From Streptomyces radicis (GTDB taxonomy: Bacteria > Actinomycetota > Actinomycetes > Streptomycetales > Streptomycetaceae), in contig NZ_RBDY01000022.1 in NCBI RefSeq assembly GCF_003626575.1, positions 48,040-112,039 on the forward strand: a DNA stretch of 64,000 nt, read 5' to 3'. A program made the position numbers and the translations under genes. Within the stretch, counting starts at the first letter, position 1, and each line of letters opens with the position of its first letter. This document shows, one piece after another, positions 1-9,020 of the stretch. Below the pieces are notes generated by a model. The model saw only the letters and a program-made list of their open reading frames with translations. It was not told the DNA's origin and did not search any database.

Positions 1-1
1 C

Positions 2-1525
2 GTGCTGTTCACCGCGCTCAGCAAGTATGACGGGAGCCGGGTGCGGGTGCTGCGCGCGCGGGAGTTCCACCAGATCGCGGGGCGGGCGGGGCGGGCGGGC
101 TTCGACACGTCCGGGTTCGTGGTGGCACAGGCGCCCGACCATGTGGTGGAGAACGAGAAGGCGCTGGCGAAGGCCGGTGACGATCCCAAGAAGCGGCGGA
201 AGGTGGTGCGGAAGAAGCCGCCCGAGGGCTTCGTCAACTGGGGCGAGGAGACCTTCCAGCGGCTCATCGGCGCCGAGCCCGAGCAGCTGACGTCGCGCTT
301 CCGCGTGACGCACACGATGCTGCTGTCCATCATCGCCCGCCCGGGCAACGCCTTCGACGCCATGCGGCGGCTGCTCGAGGACAACCACGAGCCGCGCAGG
401 CAGCAGCTGCGCCACATCAGGCGGGCCATCGCCATCTATCGCTCGCTGCTCGACGGCGGCATCGTCGAGCGACTCGACGAGCCGGACAGCCAGGGCCGCA
501 TCGTGCGGCTGACGGTCGATCTCCAGGCCGACTTCGCCCTCAACCAGCCGCTGTCGACGTTCGCCCTCGCGGCGTTCGAGCTGCTCGATCCCGCCTCTCC
601 TTCCTATGCGCTGGACATGGTCTCGGTGGTGGAGTCCACGCTCGACGATCCGCGGCAGATCCTGGCCGCCCAGCAGAACAAGGCGCGTGGCGAGGCCGTC
701 GCCGCGATGAAGGCGGAGGGCGTGGAGTACGAGGAGCGGATGGAGCGGCTGATGGACATCAGCCACCCCCGTCCGCTGGACGAGCTGCTGTTCCACGCGT
801 TCGGTCTCTACCGCAAGAGCCATCCCTGGGTGGGTGATCATCCTCTCTCCCCCAAGTCGGTGGTCCGGGACATGTACGAGCGGGCGATGACGTTCTCGGA
901 GCTCGTCTCGTACTACGAGCTGGCGCGTACCGAGGGCATCGTGCTGCGCTATCTGGCGAGCGCCTACAAGGCGTTGGAGCACACGGTGCCGGAGGATCTC
1001 AAGTCGGAGGACTTCCAGGACATCACCGCCTGGCTGGGCGAGCTGGTCCGCCAGGTCGACTCCAGCCTGCTCGACGAGTGGGAGCAGCTGGCGAACCCGG
1101 AGACGGAGGACGCCACCGAGGCACAGGACCGCGCCGATCAGGTGCGGCCGGTGACGGCCAACGCGCGCGCCTTCAGGGTGCTGGTGCGCAACGCGCTCTT
1201 CCGCCGGGTGGAGCTGGCCGCCCTCGACCGGGTCGACGAGCTGGGCGAGCTCGACGGCGAGTCCGGCTGGGACGCCGACGCCTGGGCGGAGGCGATGGAC
1301 GCCTACTGGCAGGAGTACGACGAGCTGGGCACGGGGCCCGACGCGCGTGGCCCGCGGCTCCTCCGGATCGAGGAGCGCCCCGAGGACGGCCTGTGGCGGG
1401 TGCGGCAGACCTTCGCGGATCCCGCGGGGGACCACGACTGGGGCATCTCGGCCGAGGTCGATCTGACCGCGTCCGACGCGGAGGGCCGCGCGGTGCTCAA
1501 GGTCGTCGACGTCGGCCAGCTGTGA
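2..1525 (+). CDS. DEAD/DEAH-box RNA helicase, DUF3516 family (3' part)
   Basis: The frame is open from the window edge, so the N-terminal helicase core (Walker A, DEAD box) lies outside. What remains starts in the last helicase motif: FHQIAGRAGRAG near residue 22 is motif VI of superfamily II (QxxGRAGR). The rest is the long alpha-helical C-terminal region typical of actinobacterial DUF3516 helicases, including a basic stretch (KKRRKVVRKK, about residues 63-72) that may contact RNA. The frame ends in a normal stop 10 bases before the convergent DUF6397 gene. The family is predicted to unwind RNA; its exact substrate is unknown. The family call rests on motif VI and the C-terminal region; the true start cannot be given. 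Confidence 0.85.
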   Translation: MLFTALSKYDGSRVRVLRAREFHQIAGRAGRAGFDTSGFVVAQAPDHVVENEKALAKAGDDPKKRRKVVRKKPPEGFVNWGEETFQRLIGAEPEQLTSRFRVTHTMLLSIIARPGNAFDAMRRLLEDNHEPRRQQLRHIRRAIAIYRSLLDGGIVERLDEPDSQGRIVRLTVDLQADFALNQPLSTFALAAFELLDPASPSYALDMVSVVESTLDDPRQILAAQQNKARGEAVAAMKAEGVEYEERMERLMDISHPRPLDELLFHAFGLYRKSHPWVGDHPLSPKSVVRDMYERAMTFSELVSYYELARTEGIVLRYLASAYKALEHTVPEDLKSEDFQDITAWLGELVRQVDSSLLDEWEQLANPETEDATEAQDRADQVRPVTANARAFRVLVRNALFRRVELAALDRVDELGELDGESGWDADAWAEAMDAYWQEYDELGTGPDARGPRLLRIEERPEDGLWRVRQTFADPAGDHDWGISAEVDLTASDAEGRAVLKVVDVGQL

Positions 1526-1535
1526 GGCGCGGCGC

Positions 1536-2366
1536 TCATCCCTCGCGCGCCTCGGCCAGGGCGGCGCGCAGCCGCGTGCGATAGGCGCGGGCCTCCTCGG
1601 GATCGCTCGCGGTGAGCAACGCGCCGACGACATCGGCGTGCTCGGCGGCCAGCGGCGGGTCGATCAGTGGTGGGCGGAGGCGGCACAGCAGGGCGCGCTC
1701 GCCAGGGTCAGGGACGTCGAACGCCAGGGTGGGTGGCTCGAGGACGGCGGCGAAGGCGGCCGCCCGCTGCCAGGCGGTCGTGGCCTGCCGGACCAGCTGT
1801 GCGGTGCGGCGGTGCCGCCAGCGGCGTGGGCGGACATCCCTCCCGGCCGCCAGCGCGCGTCGCATCTCGTCGGGGACGGGCCCGCTGAGCAGCGCGGGGG
1901 ACTCGCGGGCGAAGGTCTTCAACTCGGCCGCGACATACCGCCAGACGATCACCCGGTGGCGATTCAGCCGGACGTCGACCGGGCTGAAGCAGCCGCAGCG
2001 GGCCAGCCGGGCGAGGCGGCCTGGCGCGATGCCCATCAGCCGGGCGCCGGCCGTCGCGTTCACCAGGAGGGAGCGCTCCCTGAGGGCGGCGGGGAAGCCG
2101 TCGTCCGAGCGGAGCCTGTCGAGCTCGGAGCGCGGCACCTGGCGGCGCCAGGGGATGCGGGAGCCCACCGTGACCACCTGGCCGAGCCGGACGGCGGCGT
2201 CGAGCTCGGCGGGGCGCAGGCCCAGCTCCTGGGCCGCCCGGCGGACGGCGACGGACTCGCCCTGACGCCGGGCGGTCGCGGTCGTCGCGACCTGATGCGC
2301 GGCCGTCTGCGCGGTCGTCGCGGTCGTCATGGTCGTCGTCGCGGTGGTGGCGTGAGACGCGGACAT
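1536..2366 (-). CDS. DUF6397-family protein
   Basis: A 276-residue soluble protein with no signal peptide or membrane segment. The N-terminus is a Thr/Ala-rich low-complexity tail (about residues 1-35). A winged-helix-like region follows (AAQELGLRPAELDAAVRLG, about 44-62), resembling excisionase or MerR-type DNA-binding modules. The layout matches DUF6397, a Streptomyces family of unknown function. The ATG at 2366 is preceded by a good ribosome-binding site (GGGAGGA) about 4 bases upstream. It is convergent with the helicase. A role in DNA binding is inferred only from the helix-turn-helix look of the N-terminal third. Confidence 0.7.
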   Translation of the reverse strand: MSASHATTATTTMTTATTAQTAAHQVATTATARRQGESVAVRRAAQELGLRPAELDAAVRLGQVVTVGSRIPWRRQVPRSELDRLRSDDGFPAALRERSLLVNATAGARLMGIAPGRLARLARCGCFSPVDVRLNRHRVIVWRYVAAELKTFARESPALLSGPVPDEMRRALAAGRDVRPRRWRHRRTAQLVRQATTAWQRAAAFAAVLEPPTLAFDVPDPGERALLCRLRPPLIDPPLAAEHADVVGALLTASDPEEARAYRTRLRAALAEAREG

Positions 2367-2477
2367 GGGATCCTCCCGAAGCAGCCCTGATCACTGTCAG
2401 TAATCAGAGTGCCACGAGATCCCGCCCTTCGCAACCCTCCGTAGTCAACTCTCACGGAAAGTGCTCGCGGGGAGCGA

Positions 2478-2870
2478 TCAGGAGAGGTCCCTGGCCGCCA
2501 GTCCCATGTGCTCGCCCACCTTGTTCACCAGGAGGGTCATCTCATAGCCGACCTGCCCGATGTCCGCGTCGGCGCCGGCCAGCACGCACAGGCAGCTGCC
2601 GTCTCCCGCGGCCGTGACGAAGAGGACGCCGTCGTCGAACTCGATCATGGTCTGCCGGACGTCCCCGGCCTTGAAGTGCTCCCCGACCCCCTTGGCAAGG
2701 CTGTGCAGCCCCGAGGCGACGGCGGCCAGGTGCTCGGCGCTGCTGCGCTTGAGCCCTCGACTCACCGACGTGACCAATCCGTCGCTCGACAGCAGCAGAA
2801 CGTGCCGCACACGCGGCAGCCGTTGCGCCAGATCGTCCAGCAGCCAGTCAAGCGTGGTGCTCAGTGCCAT
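2478..2870 (-). CDS. roadblock/LC7 domain protein
   Basis: A 130-residue protein consisting of one roadblock/LC7 fold (LDWLLDDLAQRLPRVRHVLL, then VTSVSRGL, and FVTAAGDGSCLCVLAG towards the end). These proteins are non-catalytic partners of small Ras-like GTPases (MglB/MglA; CvnB in Streptomyces conservons). The frame could be opened 37 codons further upstream. The ATG at 2870 is chosen because AAGGGGGAG lies just upstream and the domain begins a few residues later. No CvnA kinase, CvnC or CvnD GTPase gene is adjacent, so it is an orphan copy and its partner GTPase must lie elsewhere. Confidence 0.8.
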   Translation of the reverse strand: MALSTTLDWLLDDLAQRLPRVRHVLLLSSDGLVTSVSRGLKRSSAEHLAAVASGLHSLAKGVGEHFKAGDVRQTMIEFDDGVLFVTAAGDGSCLCVLAGADADIGQVGYEMTLLVNKVGEHMGLAARDLS

Positions 2871-3033
2871 CCCCAGCTCCCCCTTCTCGTAAGGCGACTG
2901 CTGTGTCAGCCTTCCCCAGGAAGAGGCTGTGGGCAACCACCTGTGCGGTACCGCTATCCGGAAGGGACGGTACCGTTTCATCCGGTGAGCTGAGCCACCG
3001 GGTCGAACATGAGGGCGCGGCCCCCCGGAAAAA

Positions 3034-3216
3034 TCAGCGACCGAGCTCCTTGCGCCCGACCCGTCGCAGCCGCCTTCGCTGGGCGGGGTCGAGCAGGAGA
3101 TAGGCCGCCGCCGGGACGCCGAGCATCACCAGGGCCGCGATCCAGAAGTTCGTCAGGATCCACAGCACCAGGCCAACGGCCACCCCGCCGACGGCGATCT
3201 TCGCACCACGGGACAT
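3034..3216 (-). CDS. small membrane protein, unknown function
   Basis: Sixty residues with two closely spaced hydrophobic segments (AVGGVAVGLVLWILTNFWIA and ALVMLGVPAAAYLLL) and a very basic C-terminal tail (RRRLRRVGRK). It is probably an inner-membrane hairpin with a cytoplasmic tail. The ATG at 3216 has a near-perfect ribosome-binding site (GGAGGAGGTG) 6 bases upstream, which supports it as real despite its size. It lies alone between the roadblock gene and the desaturase. I do not recognise a family. Confidence 0.65.
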   Translation of the reverse strand: MSRGAKIAVGGVAVGLVLWILTNFWIAALVMLGVPAAAYLLLDPAQRRRLRRVGRKELGR

Positions 3217-3403
3217 GGTCGACACCTCCTCCTGTAGGGCGGCAGGGGCGCCGCCCGATGAATGAACGTCCGCCCCCGCGATTCCGTTCCGTGGTGAATC
3301 GTCCCGGCGGATCCCCGACCCGGACCGCCGGTCCTCCCCCCGTGTCGCCCCCTGTCGCCCCCTGTCGATCTCGCGGTCGCCCCTGCCGCGCCCCGCTCGC
3401 GCC

Positions 3404-4474
3404 TCAGTCCTGCCGCAGCGGCTCGCCCACGTCGTACATGTGGCGCAGCGCCTGGCGGTAGGAGTCGACGAGCCCGGTCTCGGCGTAGGACAGGCCGTTC
3501 TCCTCGCAGTAGCGCTGGACCGTGGGCCGGGCATGCCGCAGGTTCGGGCGCGGCATGTTGGGGAAGAGGTGGTGCTCGATCTGGTAGTTGAGCCCGCCCA
3601 TCATCCAGTCGGTGACGAAGCCGCCGCGGACGTTGCGCGACGTGAGGACCTGGCGCCGCAGGTGGCCCCAGCGCTGCTCGGCGTCCGGGTCGGGCATCTC
3701 CATGCCCTTGTGGTTGGGCGCGAAGACGCAGCCGAGGTGGAGCCCGAAGAGCATGTGGTGGATCAGCGCGAACAGCACGGCCTTGCCGGGCGACATGGCG
3801 ACGGCGAGCAGCGTGACGTACGCGACGAGGTTCACGGCGAGCAGCGTGATCTCCGTGGCGCGGGCGCGGCCCTGGCGCTCCCAGCCCTCCCTGGAGAAGA
3901 CCATGCGGAAGCTGGCGACCTTCAGCGCGAAGCCCTCGAGGAGCAGCAGCGGGAAGAACAGCCACGCCTGGTTGCGGGTGAGCCAGCGGTAGACGCCCTC
4001 GCGCTTCTCGGCCTGCATCTGCGTCCAGACCAGGACGCCCTCGCCGACGTCGGGGTCCTTGTCGACGTGGTTCGGGTTGGCGTGGTGCCGGTTGTGCTTG
4101 TCGTTCCACCACGCGGAGCTCATGCCGAGCAGGAGATTGCCGTGCCACAGGCCGAGCAGGCGGTTCGTGCGCCGCGTCGAGGCGATCTGGGAGTGGCCCG
4201 CGTCATGGCCGAAGAACGCCGTGCGCGTCGAGAACAGCGCCAGCGGAACGGCCAGCAGGAGGTTCCACCACGAGTCGCCGACCAGCAGGATCCCGACCAC
4301 GAGCGCGGCGAGCACCACGGAGTTGAACACGATACCCGCCGTGTACCAGCCAAAGCGCCGGTGAAGGAGGGATTGCCCCTTTATCTCCCGTAGGAGCGGG
4401 GAGAATTCGTCCGCGGGCTTGTCCCGTTGGCGCGGAGGAGCGGTAACGGCGACATCGGCTGAAGCCTGGGGCAT
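3404..4474 (-). CDS. membrane fatty acid (acyl-CoA/acyl-lipid) desaturase
   Basis: A 356-residue integral-membrane di-iron desaturase. All three histidine boxes are visible: HDAGHSQ, HNRHH (followed by ANPNHVDKDPD) and QIEHHLFP near the C-terminus, with hydrophobic pairs between them (for example around VFNSVVLAALVVGILLVG). The family inserts a cis double bond in acyl chains using O2 and an electron donor, and it adjusts membrane fluidity. The linoleoyl-CoA-desaturase-like third box (QxxHH) places it with the front-end/DesA group. No ferredoxin or reductase gene is adjacent. The start at 4474 has a modest GGAGAG site. The 220 bases between it and the divergent SNF2 gene hold no gene. Confidence 0.9.
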   Translation of the reverse strand: MPQASADVAVTAPPRQRDKPADEFSPLLREIKGQSLLHRRFGWYTAGIVFNSVVLAALVVGILLVGDSWWNLLLAVPLALFSTRTAFFGHDAGHSQIASTRRTNRLLGLWHGNLLLGMSSAWWNDKHNRHHANPNHVDKDPDVGEGVLVWTQMQAEKREGVYRWLTRNQAWLFFPLLLLEGFALKVASFRMVFSREGWERQGRARATEITLLAVNLVAYVTLLAVAMSPGKAVLFALIHHMLFGLHLGCVFAPNHKGMEMPDPDAEQRWGHLRRQVLTSRNVRGGFVTDWMMGGLNYQIEHHLFPNMPRPNLRHARPTVQRYCEENGLSYAETGLVDSYRQALRHMYDVGEPLRQD

Positions 4475-4694
4475 GGTCTCTCCGGGATGGGTCGGTGGAT
4501 CCGTCCCCTGAAACCTAGAAAGCGCGCCCCCGGCTGCGCCATGGCCGCAGCACCCGACTTGGGGGTGTACTCAGCCCCCCTAAAAATGTGCCCATTGGCC
4601 CCACTTCCTCACCACCATTTCCGGAACGCCCCCCTCCTGAGGTATCCTCGGCCGCCGCCCCTGGCTAGTCAAGTTTGAGGAGCGCGTCAGAGCC

Positions 4695-7670
4695 GTGCCC
4701 ACGAGCCCGAACGCCCCCGCCCGTCTCGCCGCCCTCGGCGGCTGCGCCGCCGTCTTCCTCCCGGCCGACCCGCCCCGCGCCTCCCGCGTCGCCTTCTGGC
4801 GCCCCGACGGCGCACCACCCGTGCCGGGCGAGGAGCCGAACGAGGAGCTGACCGTCGCGCTCCCCGACCCGGACGACCCGGACCGTCCCGACGACCCTGA
4901 CCACCCCGGCGCCGCCGCCCGCCCCGTCACCACGCGGACCGTGCCCGCCGTCGCCCTCCCCGTGGCCGAGGCGCTGCCCGTGCTGACCCGGGCCCGCGCC
5001 GCGGGGTCGGGGGCCGACGCCGCCGCGGCCCACTGGGGCGCCGCCGCCGTGCTCGCCCTCCAACTCGCCGCGCGCGGACGGCTCCTGCCCGGGCTCAGCG
5101 CGGCCGACCACGACGCCTGGCGGCTCGGCCCCCTGGACGCCGCCGACGCCGAGCGGCTGCGCGCCCTCGCCGACGCCATGCCCCCGCACGCCAGGGCCGT
5201 TCCCCTGCCCGAGCCCGGCGAGGACGGCGGGCCGCTGCTTCCGGCCGCCGCCGCGCTGCTGCGCGCGTTCCTCGACGCCGTCGCCGACGGACTGCCGCGC
5301 ACCCCGGCCGCCGCGCTCGCCGCGGACGGCCCCGCCTTCGCCGCGAGGGCGCCACAGCGGCTGCCGCGGCAGCGGCCCTGGGCCCAGGCGGTGGCCGCAG
5401 GGCACGACGCGGGGGTCCGCGTCTCGCTGCGCGTCGAGGTCGGGGGGCTCGGCGGCCCCGCGCCGGTGTTCCGCGCCGTGGTCCAGCTGCACAGCCTCGG
5501 CGACCCCGCCGTCCTCGCCGACGCCGCCGACGTGTGGTCGGGCGGCTCGCCCGCGGCGGACGCCTTCGGGCCGCGCGCCCGCGCCGACGCGCTGCTGGCG
5601 CTGCGCCGCGCGGCGGCGGCGTGGGAGCCGCTGACGCCCCTGCTCTCCGCCGCCGTCCCCGACGCGGTCGAGCTGGCCGACGAGGAGATCGGCGAGCTGC
5701 TCGGCGCCCCGGTCGCCCGTGCGCTCGGCGCGGCGGGCGTCCAGGTGCACTGGCCCAGGGAGCTGATCCGCGGACTGACCGCGCGGGCCGAGGTCGGCGG
5801 CGACGAGCGGCGGGCGGAACGGCCAGGGTCGGCGTTGCCCTCGCTGCTCTCCCCCGGCGCACTGCTCGGCTTCAACTGGCGCTTCGCGCTCGGCGGCGCC
5901 GAGCTGAGCCGCGCGGACCTCGACCGGATCGCCGAGGCCGGGCGACCCGTGGTCAGGCTGCGCGACCAGTGGGTCCTGGTGGCGCCCGACGAGGTGCGCC
6001 GCGCGCTCGACCGGCAGGACGGCAAGCTGACGGCGCTCGACGCGCTCGGTGCCGCCCTCACCGGCGCCGCCGAGGTCGAGGGCGAGCGCGTCGAGGTCAC
6101 CACGACGGGCTGGCTGCGCGCCCTCCGGGACCGGCTGGCCGACCCCGAGGCGCCCGAGCCCGAACCGGTCGCCCAGCCCGCCGCGTTGAACGCCACGCTG
6201 CGCGACTACCAGCTGCGCGGCCTCACCTGGCTGCACCGCATGGCCTCCCTCGGCCTCGGCGGCTGCCTGGCGGACGACATGGGCCTCGGCAAGACGATCA
6301 CCCTGATCGCGCTCCACCTGCACCGGCAGGCCGCGCCCGCCACCGCGGGGCCGACGCTCGTGGTCTGCCCGGCCTCGCTGCTCGGCAACTGGCAGCGCGA
6401 GATCGGGGCGTTCGCGCCCGGCACCCCCGTGCGCCGCCACCACGGCGCGGCGCGGGACCTGGCCGACCTCGCCGAGGGCGAGTTCGTGCTGACCACCTAT
6501 GGAACGATGCGCCGCGACGCCGCCCTGCTGGCCTCGGCCGCGGACTGGGGCCTGGTGGTGGCCGACGAGGCGCAGCACGTGAAGAATCCGTTCTCCGCCA
6601 CCGCGAGGCAGCTGCGGACGATCCAAGGAAGGGCGCGCGTGGCGCTCACCGGCACCCCCGTCGAGAACAACCTCTCGGAGCTGTGGTCAGTCCTCGACTG
6701 GACCACCCCCGGGCTGCTCGGACGCCTCCCCGACTTCCGCGCGCGCTGGGCCGACGCCGTCGAGGGCGGCACCGACCCCGCCGCGGCCGAGCGGCTGTCC
6801 CGGCTGATCCGCCCGTTCCTGCTGCGCCGCCGCAAGTCCGACCCCGGCATCGCGCCCGAGCTGCCGCCCAAGACCGAGACGGACCTGGCGGTCGCGCTCA
6901 CCGTGGAGCAGGCGGGGCTCTACGAGGCCGCGGTGCGCGAGGGCCTCGCCGCCGTCGCCGAGGCGGACGGGGTCGCGCGCCGCGGCCGGGTGCTCGGGCT
7001 CCTCACGTCGCTCAAGCAGATCTGCAACCACCCGGCGCAGTACCTCAAGGAGGAGCACCTCAAGGAGGAGCACTCCGCGCCGGGGAAGCGCGGCGAGGAG
7101 CGCGAAGGGCCGCGGCTCGGCGGCCGTTCGGGCAAGCTCGAGCTGTTCGACGAGCTGCTCGACGCGATCCTGGCCGAGGGCGCGAGCGTGCTGGTGTTCA
7201 CGCAGTACGTGCGGATGGCGCGGCTGCTCGAGGCGCACCTGACCGACCGGGGCGTGGCCACCCTGCTGCTGCACGGCGGGACGCCGGTGGCGCGGCGCGA
7301 TGAGATGGTCAGGGCGTTCTCCGCCGGTGAGGTGCCGGTGTTCCTGCTGTCGCTCAAGGCGGCGGGCACCGGGCTCAACCTCACCCGCGCCGAGCACGTG
7401 GTCCACTTCGACCGCTGGTGGAACCCCGCCGTCGAGGCCCAGGCCACCGACCGCGCGTATCGCATCGGTCAGGACCGGCCCGTTCAGGTGCACCGGCTGA
7501 TCGCCGAGGGCACGATCGAGGATCGGATCGCAACGCTCCTTGAACGGAAGCGCGCCCTCGCCGACTCGGTGCTGGGCTCGGGTGAGTCCGCCCTCACCGA
7601 GCTGTCCGACGCCGAGCTCGCCGACCTCGTGACGCTGCGCGGGGCCGAGCGCCTGGGGAGCGAGCGATGA
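4695..7670 (+). CDS. SNF2-family DEAD/DEAH helicase (YwqA-like)
   Basis: A 991-residue protein. The N-terminal half is the SNF2-helicase-associated region, rich in Ala and Pro. The ATPase starts near residue 500 with RDYQLRGLTWL. Walker A is ADDMGLGKT (Lys533), Walker B is DEAQH (Asp624), then TGTPVENN. The second RecA lobe carries LVFTQYVRMARLLE, SLKAAGTGLNLT and QATDRAYRIGQ. These proteins translocate on double-stranded DNA and remodel protein-DNA complexes. The GTG at 4695 follows TTGAGGAG by about 12 bases. The stop overlaps the ATG of the SWIM gene (ATGA), so the two are translationally coupled, an arrangement like the Bacillus ywqA-ywqB pair. The precise role is unknown. Confidence 0.93.
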   Translation: MPTSPNAPARLAALGGCAAVFLPADPPRASRVAFWRPDGAPPVPGEEPNEELTVALPDPDDPDRPDDPDHPGAAARPVTTRTVPAVALPVAEALPVLTRARAAGSGADAAAAHWGAAAVLALQLAARGRLLPGLSAADHDAWRLGPLDAADAERLRALADAMPPHARAVPLPEPGEDGGPLLPAAAALLRAFLDAVADGLPRTPAAALAADGPAFAARAPQRLPRQRPWAQAVAAGHDAGVRVSLRVEVGGLGGPAPVFRAVVQLHSLGDPAVLADAADVWSGGSPAADAFGPRARADALLALRRAAAAWEPLTPLLSAAVPDAVELADEEIGELLGAPVARALGAAGVQVHWPRELIRGLTARAEVGGDERRAERPGSALPSLLSPGALLGFNWRFALGGAELSRADLDRIAEAGRPVVRLRDQWVLVAPDEVRRALDRQDGKLTALDALGAALTGAAEVEGERVEVTTTGWLRALRDRLADPEAPEPEPVAQPAALNATLRDYQLRGLTWLHRMASLGLGGCLADDMGLGKTITLIALHLHRQAAPATAGPTLVVCPASLLGNWQREIGAFAPGTPVRRHHGAARDLADLAEGEFVLTTYGTMRRDAALLASAADWGLVVADEAQHVKNPFSATARQLRTIQGRARVALTGTPVENNLSELWSVLDWTTPGLLGRLPDFRARWADAVEGGTDPAAAERLSRLIRPFLLRRRKSDPGIAPELPPKTETDLAVALTVEQAGLYEAAVREGLAAVAEADGVARRGRVLGLLTSLKQICNHPAQYLKEEHLKEEHSAPGKRGEEREGPRLGGRSGKLELFDELLDAILAEGASVLVFTQYVRMARLLEAHLTDRGVATLLLHGGTPVARRDEMVRAFSAGEVPVFLLSLKAAGTGLNLTRAEHVVHFDRWWNPAVEAQATDRAYRIGQDRPVQVHRLIAEGTIEDRIATLLERKRALADSVLGSGESALTELSDAELADLVTLRGAERLGSER

Positions 7671-9013
7671 GCGGAACGGTGGGCGGAACGGTCGGCGGGA
7701 ACGCCGAGGACGAGCTGGTCTTCGAGGCCCTGCCGCCCGCGCGCGGCCGTGGGTTCGCCACCACGTGGTGGGGGCGGAGCTGGCTCAAGGCCCTCGAGGA
7801 CAGCGCGCTCGAGGGCGAACGGCTCAGGCAGGGCCGCAGGCACGCGAGGGCGGGCGCGGTCGGCGCCGTCTCGGTGCGGCCCGGGCGGCTGACCGCCGTG
7901 GTGCGGCAGGCTGACGGCACCCGGCTGCGCGCGGACGTGCTGCTGCGGCGGCTTTCGGCGCCCGAGTGGGACCGGCTGCTCGACGCGGCGACCGCGGAGG
8001 CCGGGCACATCGCCGCGCTGCTCGACCGGGAGATGCCGCCGCGGCTCGTGGAGGACGCGGAGCTGGCCGGCGTCGACCTGCTGCCCGGGGTGGGCGACCT
8101 CGACCCCGAGTGCGAGTGCGGCGAGTGGGACCACTGCACGCACACGGCGGCCGTGTGCTATCACGTGGCGCGGCTGCTGGACGCCGACCCGTTCCTGTTG
8201 CTGCTCCTGCGGGGGCGCGCGGAGCGGGAGTTGACCGAGGAGTTGCAACGGCGCAGCGCGGCGCGCGCGGAAGGGGCTCACGCGCCTGGTCGCGCGCCCG
8301 CGCATGGGCGGGCGCCCGCGGGCGAGCCGGCGGCCGAGGTGTACGGGCGGCGCGCGGCGCCGCCGTTGCCGCCTCCCCCGCCGCTGGTCACCGAGCCAGG
8401 CACCGGGCCCGCGCTGCGCGGCGGCACCCCGCCCGCGCCCGGACTCGACGTCGAGGCGCTGGAGTTCCTGGTGGCGGACGCCGCGCGGCGGGCCGCGCGG
8501 ATGCTGGCCGAGGCGCTGGCGCCGCGGCATGCGACGACGACGCCCGCCGCGCCGCTGACCGAGGCCGATGACGCGGTCAGGATGGTGGCGACGGGTCGGC
8601 CGCCGGGCGGGATCGCGGCGCGCCTGGCGCGCGCCCGGGGGCGCGGGGCACGGGAGTTCGCGACGGCGGTGCGCGCGTGGGAGGTGGGCGGCCCCGCGGG
8701 GCTCGCGGCGTGGGACGAGGAGGCCGCGCCCGCGTCGGCGCGCGCCCGCGCGCAGCTGACCGACGCCTGGACGGCCGCCGACGCGCGCCCCGCCCTGCGG
8801 GCCACCGGCAACCGCTGGACCGTCGTGGGCGAGGGGGCGCAGCTGCGCTGCGCGGCGGACGGCCTGTGGTGGCCGTTCACGAGGGACGGCGGGCGCTGGT
8901 GGCCCGCGGGGCCCGGGGAGGCGGACCCCGCCGCGGCCCTGGCCGCCGCACGGGCGGCCGGGCCGACGGCGGGCCCACCGAAGACGCCGAAGGCTCAGGA
9001 GCCCCCGGAGTGA
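7667..9013 (+). CDS. SWIM zinc-finger protein (YwqB-like)
   Basis: A 448-residue protein with a canonical SWIM finger: Cys149-x-Cys151, then Cys157-x-His159 (CECGEWDHCTH), preceded by a region typical of the family (TWWGRSWLKALE at the N-terminus). SWIM domains bind DNA or protein partners. The ATG overlaps the stop of the upstream SNF2 gene, so the two are almost certainly made together and probably act together. The C-terminal half is Ala/Arg-rich and poorly conserved in appearance, ending in a short Pro-rich tail. It ends 8 bases before the convergent SGNH gene, with no obvious terminator between them. Confidence 0.88.
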   Translation: MSGTVGGTVGGNAEDELVFEALPPARGRGFATTWWGRSWLKALEDSALEGERLRQGRRHARAGAVGAVSVRPGRLTAVVRQADGTRLRADVLLRRLSAPEWDRLLDAATAEAGHIAALLDREMPPRLVEDAELAGVDLLPGVGDLDPECECGEWDHCTHTAAVCYHVARLLDADPFLLLLLRGRAERELTEELQRRSAARAEGAHAPGRAPAHGRAPAGEPAAEVYGRRAAPPLPPPPPLVTEPGTGPALRGGTPPAPGLDVEALEFLVADAARRAARMLAEALAPRHATTTPAAPLTEADDAVRMVATGRPPGGIAARLARARGRGAREFATAVRAWEVGGPAGLAAWDEEAAPASARARAQLTDAWTAADARPALRATGNRWTVVGEGAQLRCAADGLWWPFTRDGGRWWPAGPGEADPAAALAAARAAGPTAGPPKTPKAQEPPE

Positions 9014-9020
9014 GGCGATG

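Noticed and set aside
4580..6626. Long minus-strand open frames opposite the SNF2 gene
   Set aside because: Low-complexity translations; the + strand has complete helicase motifs.
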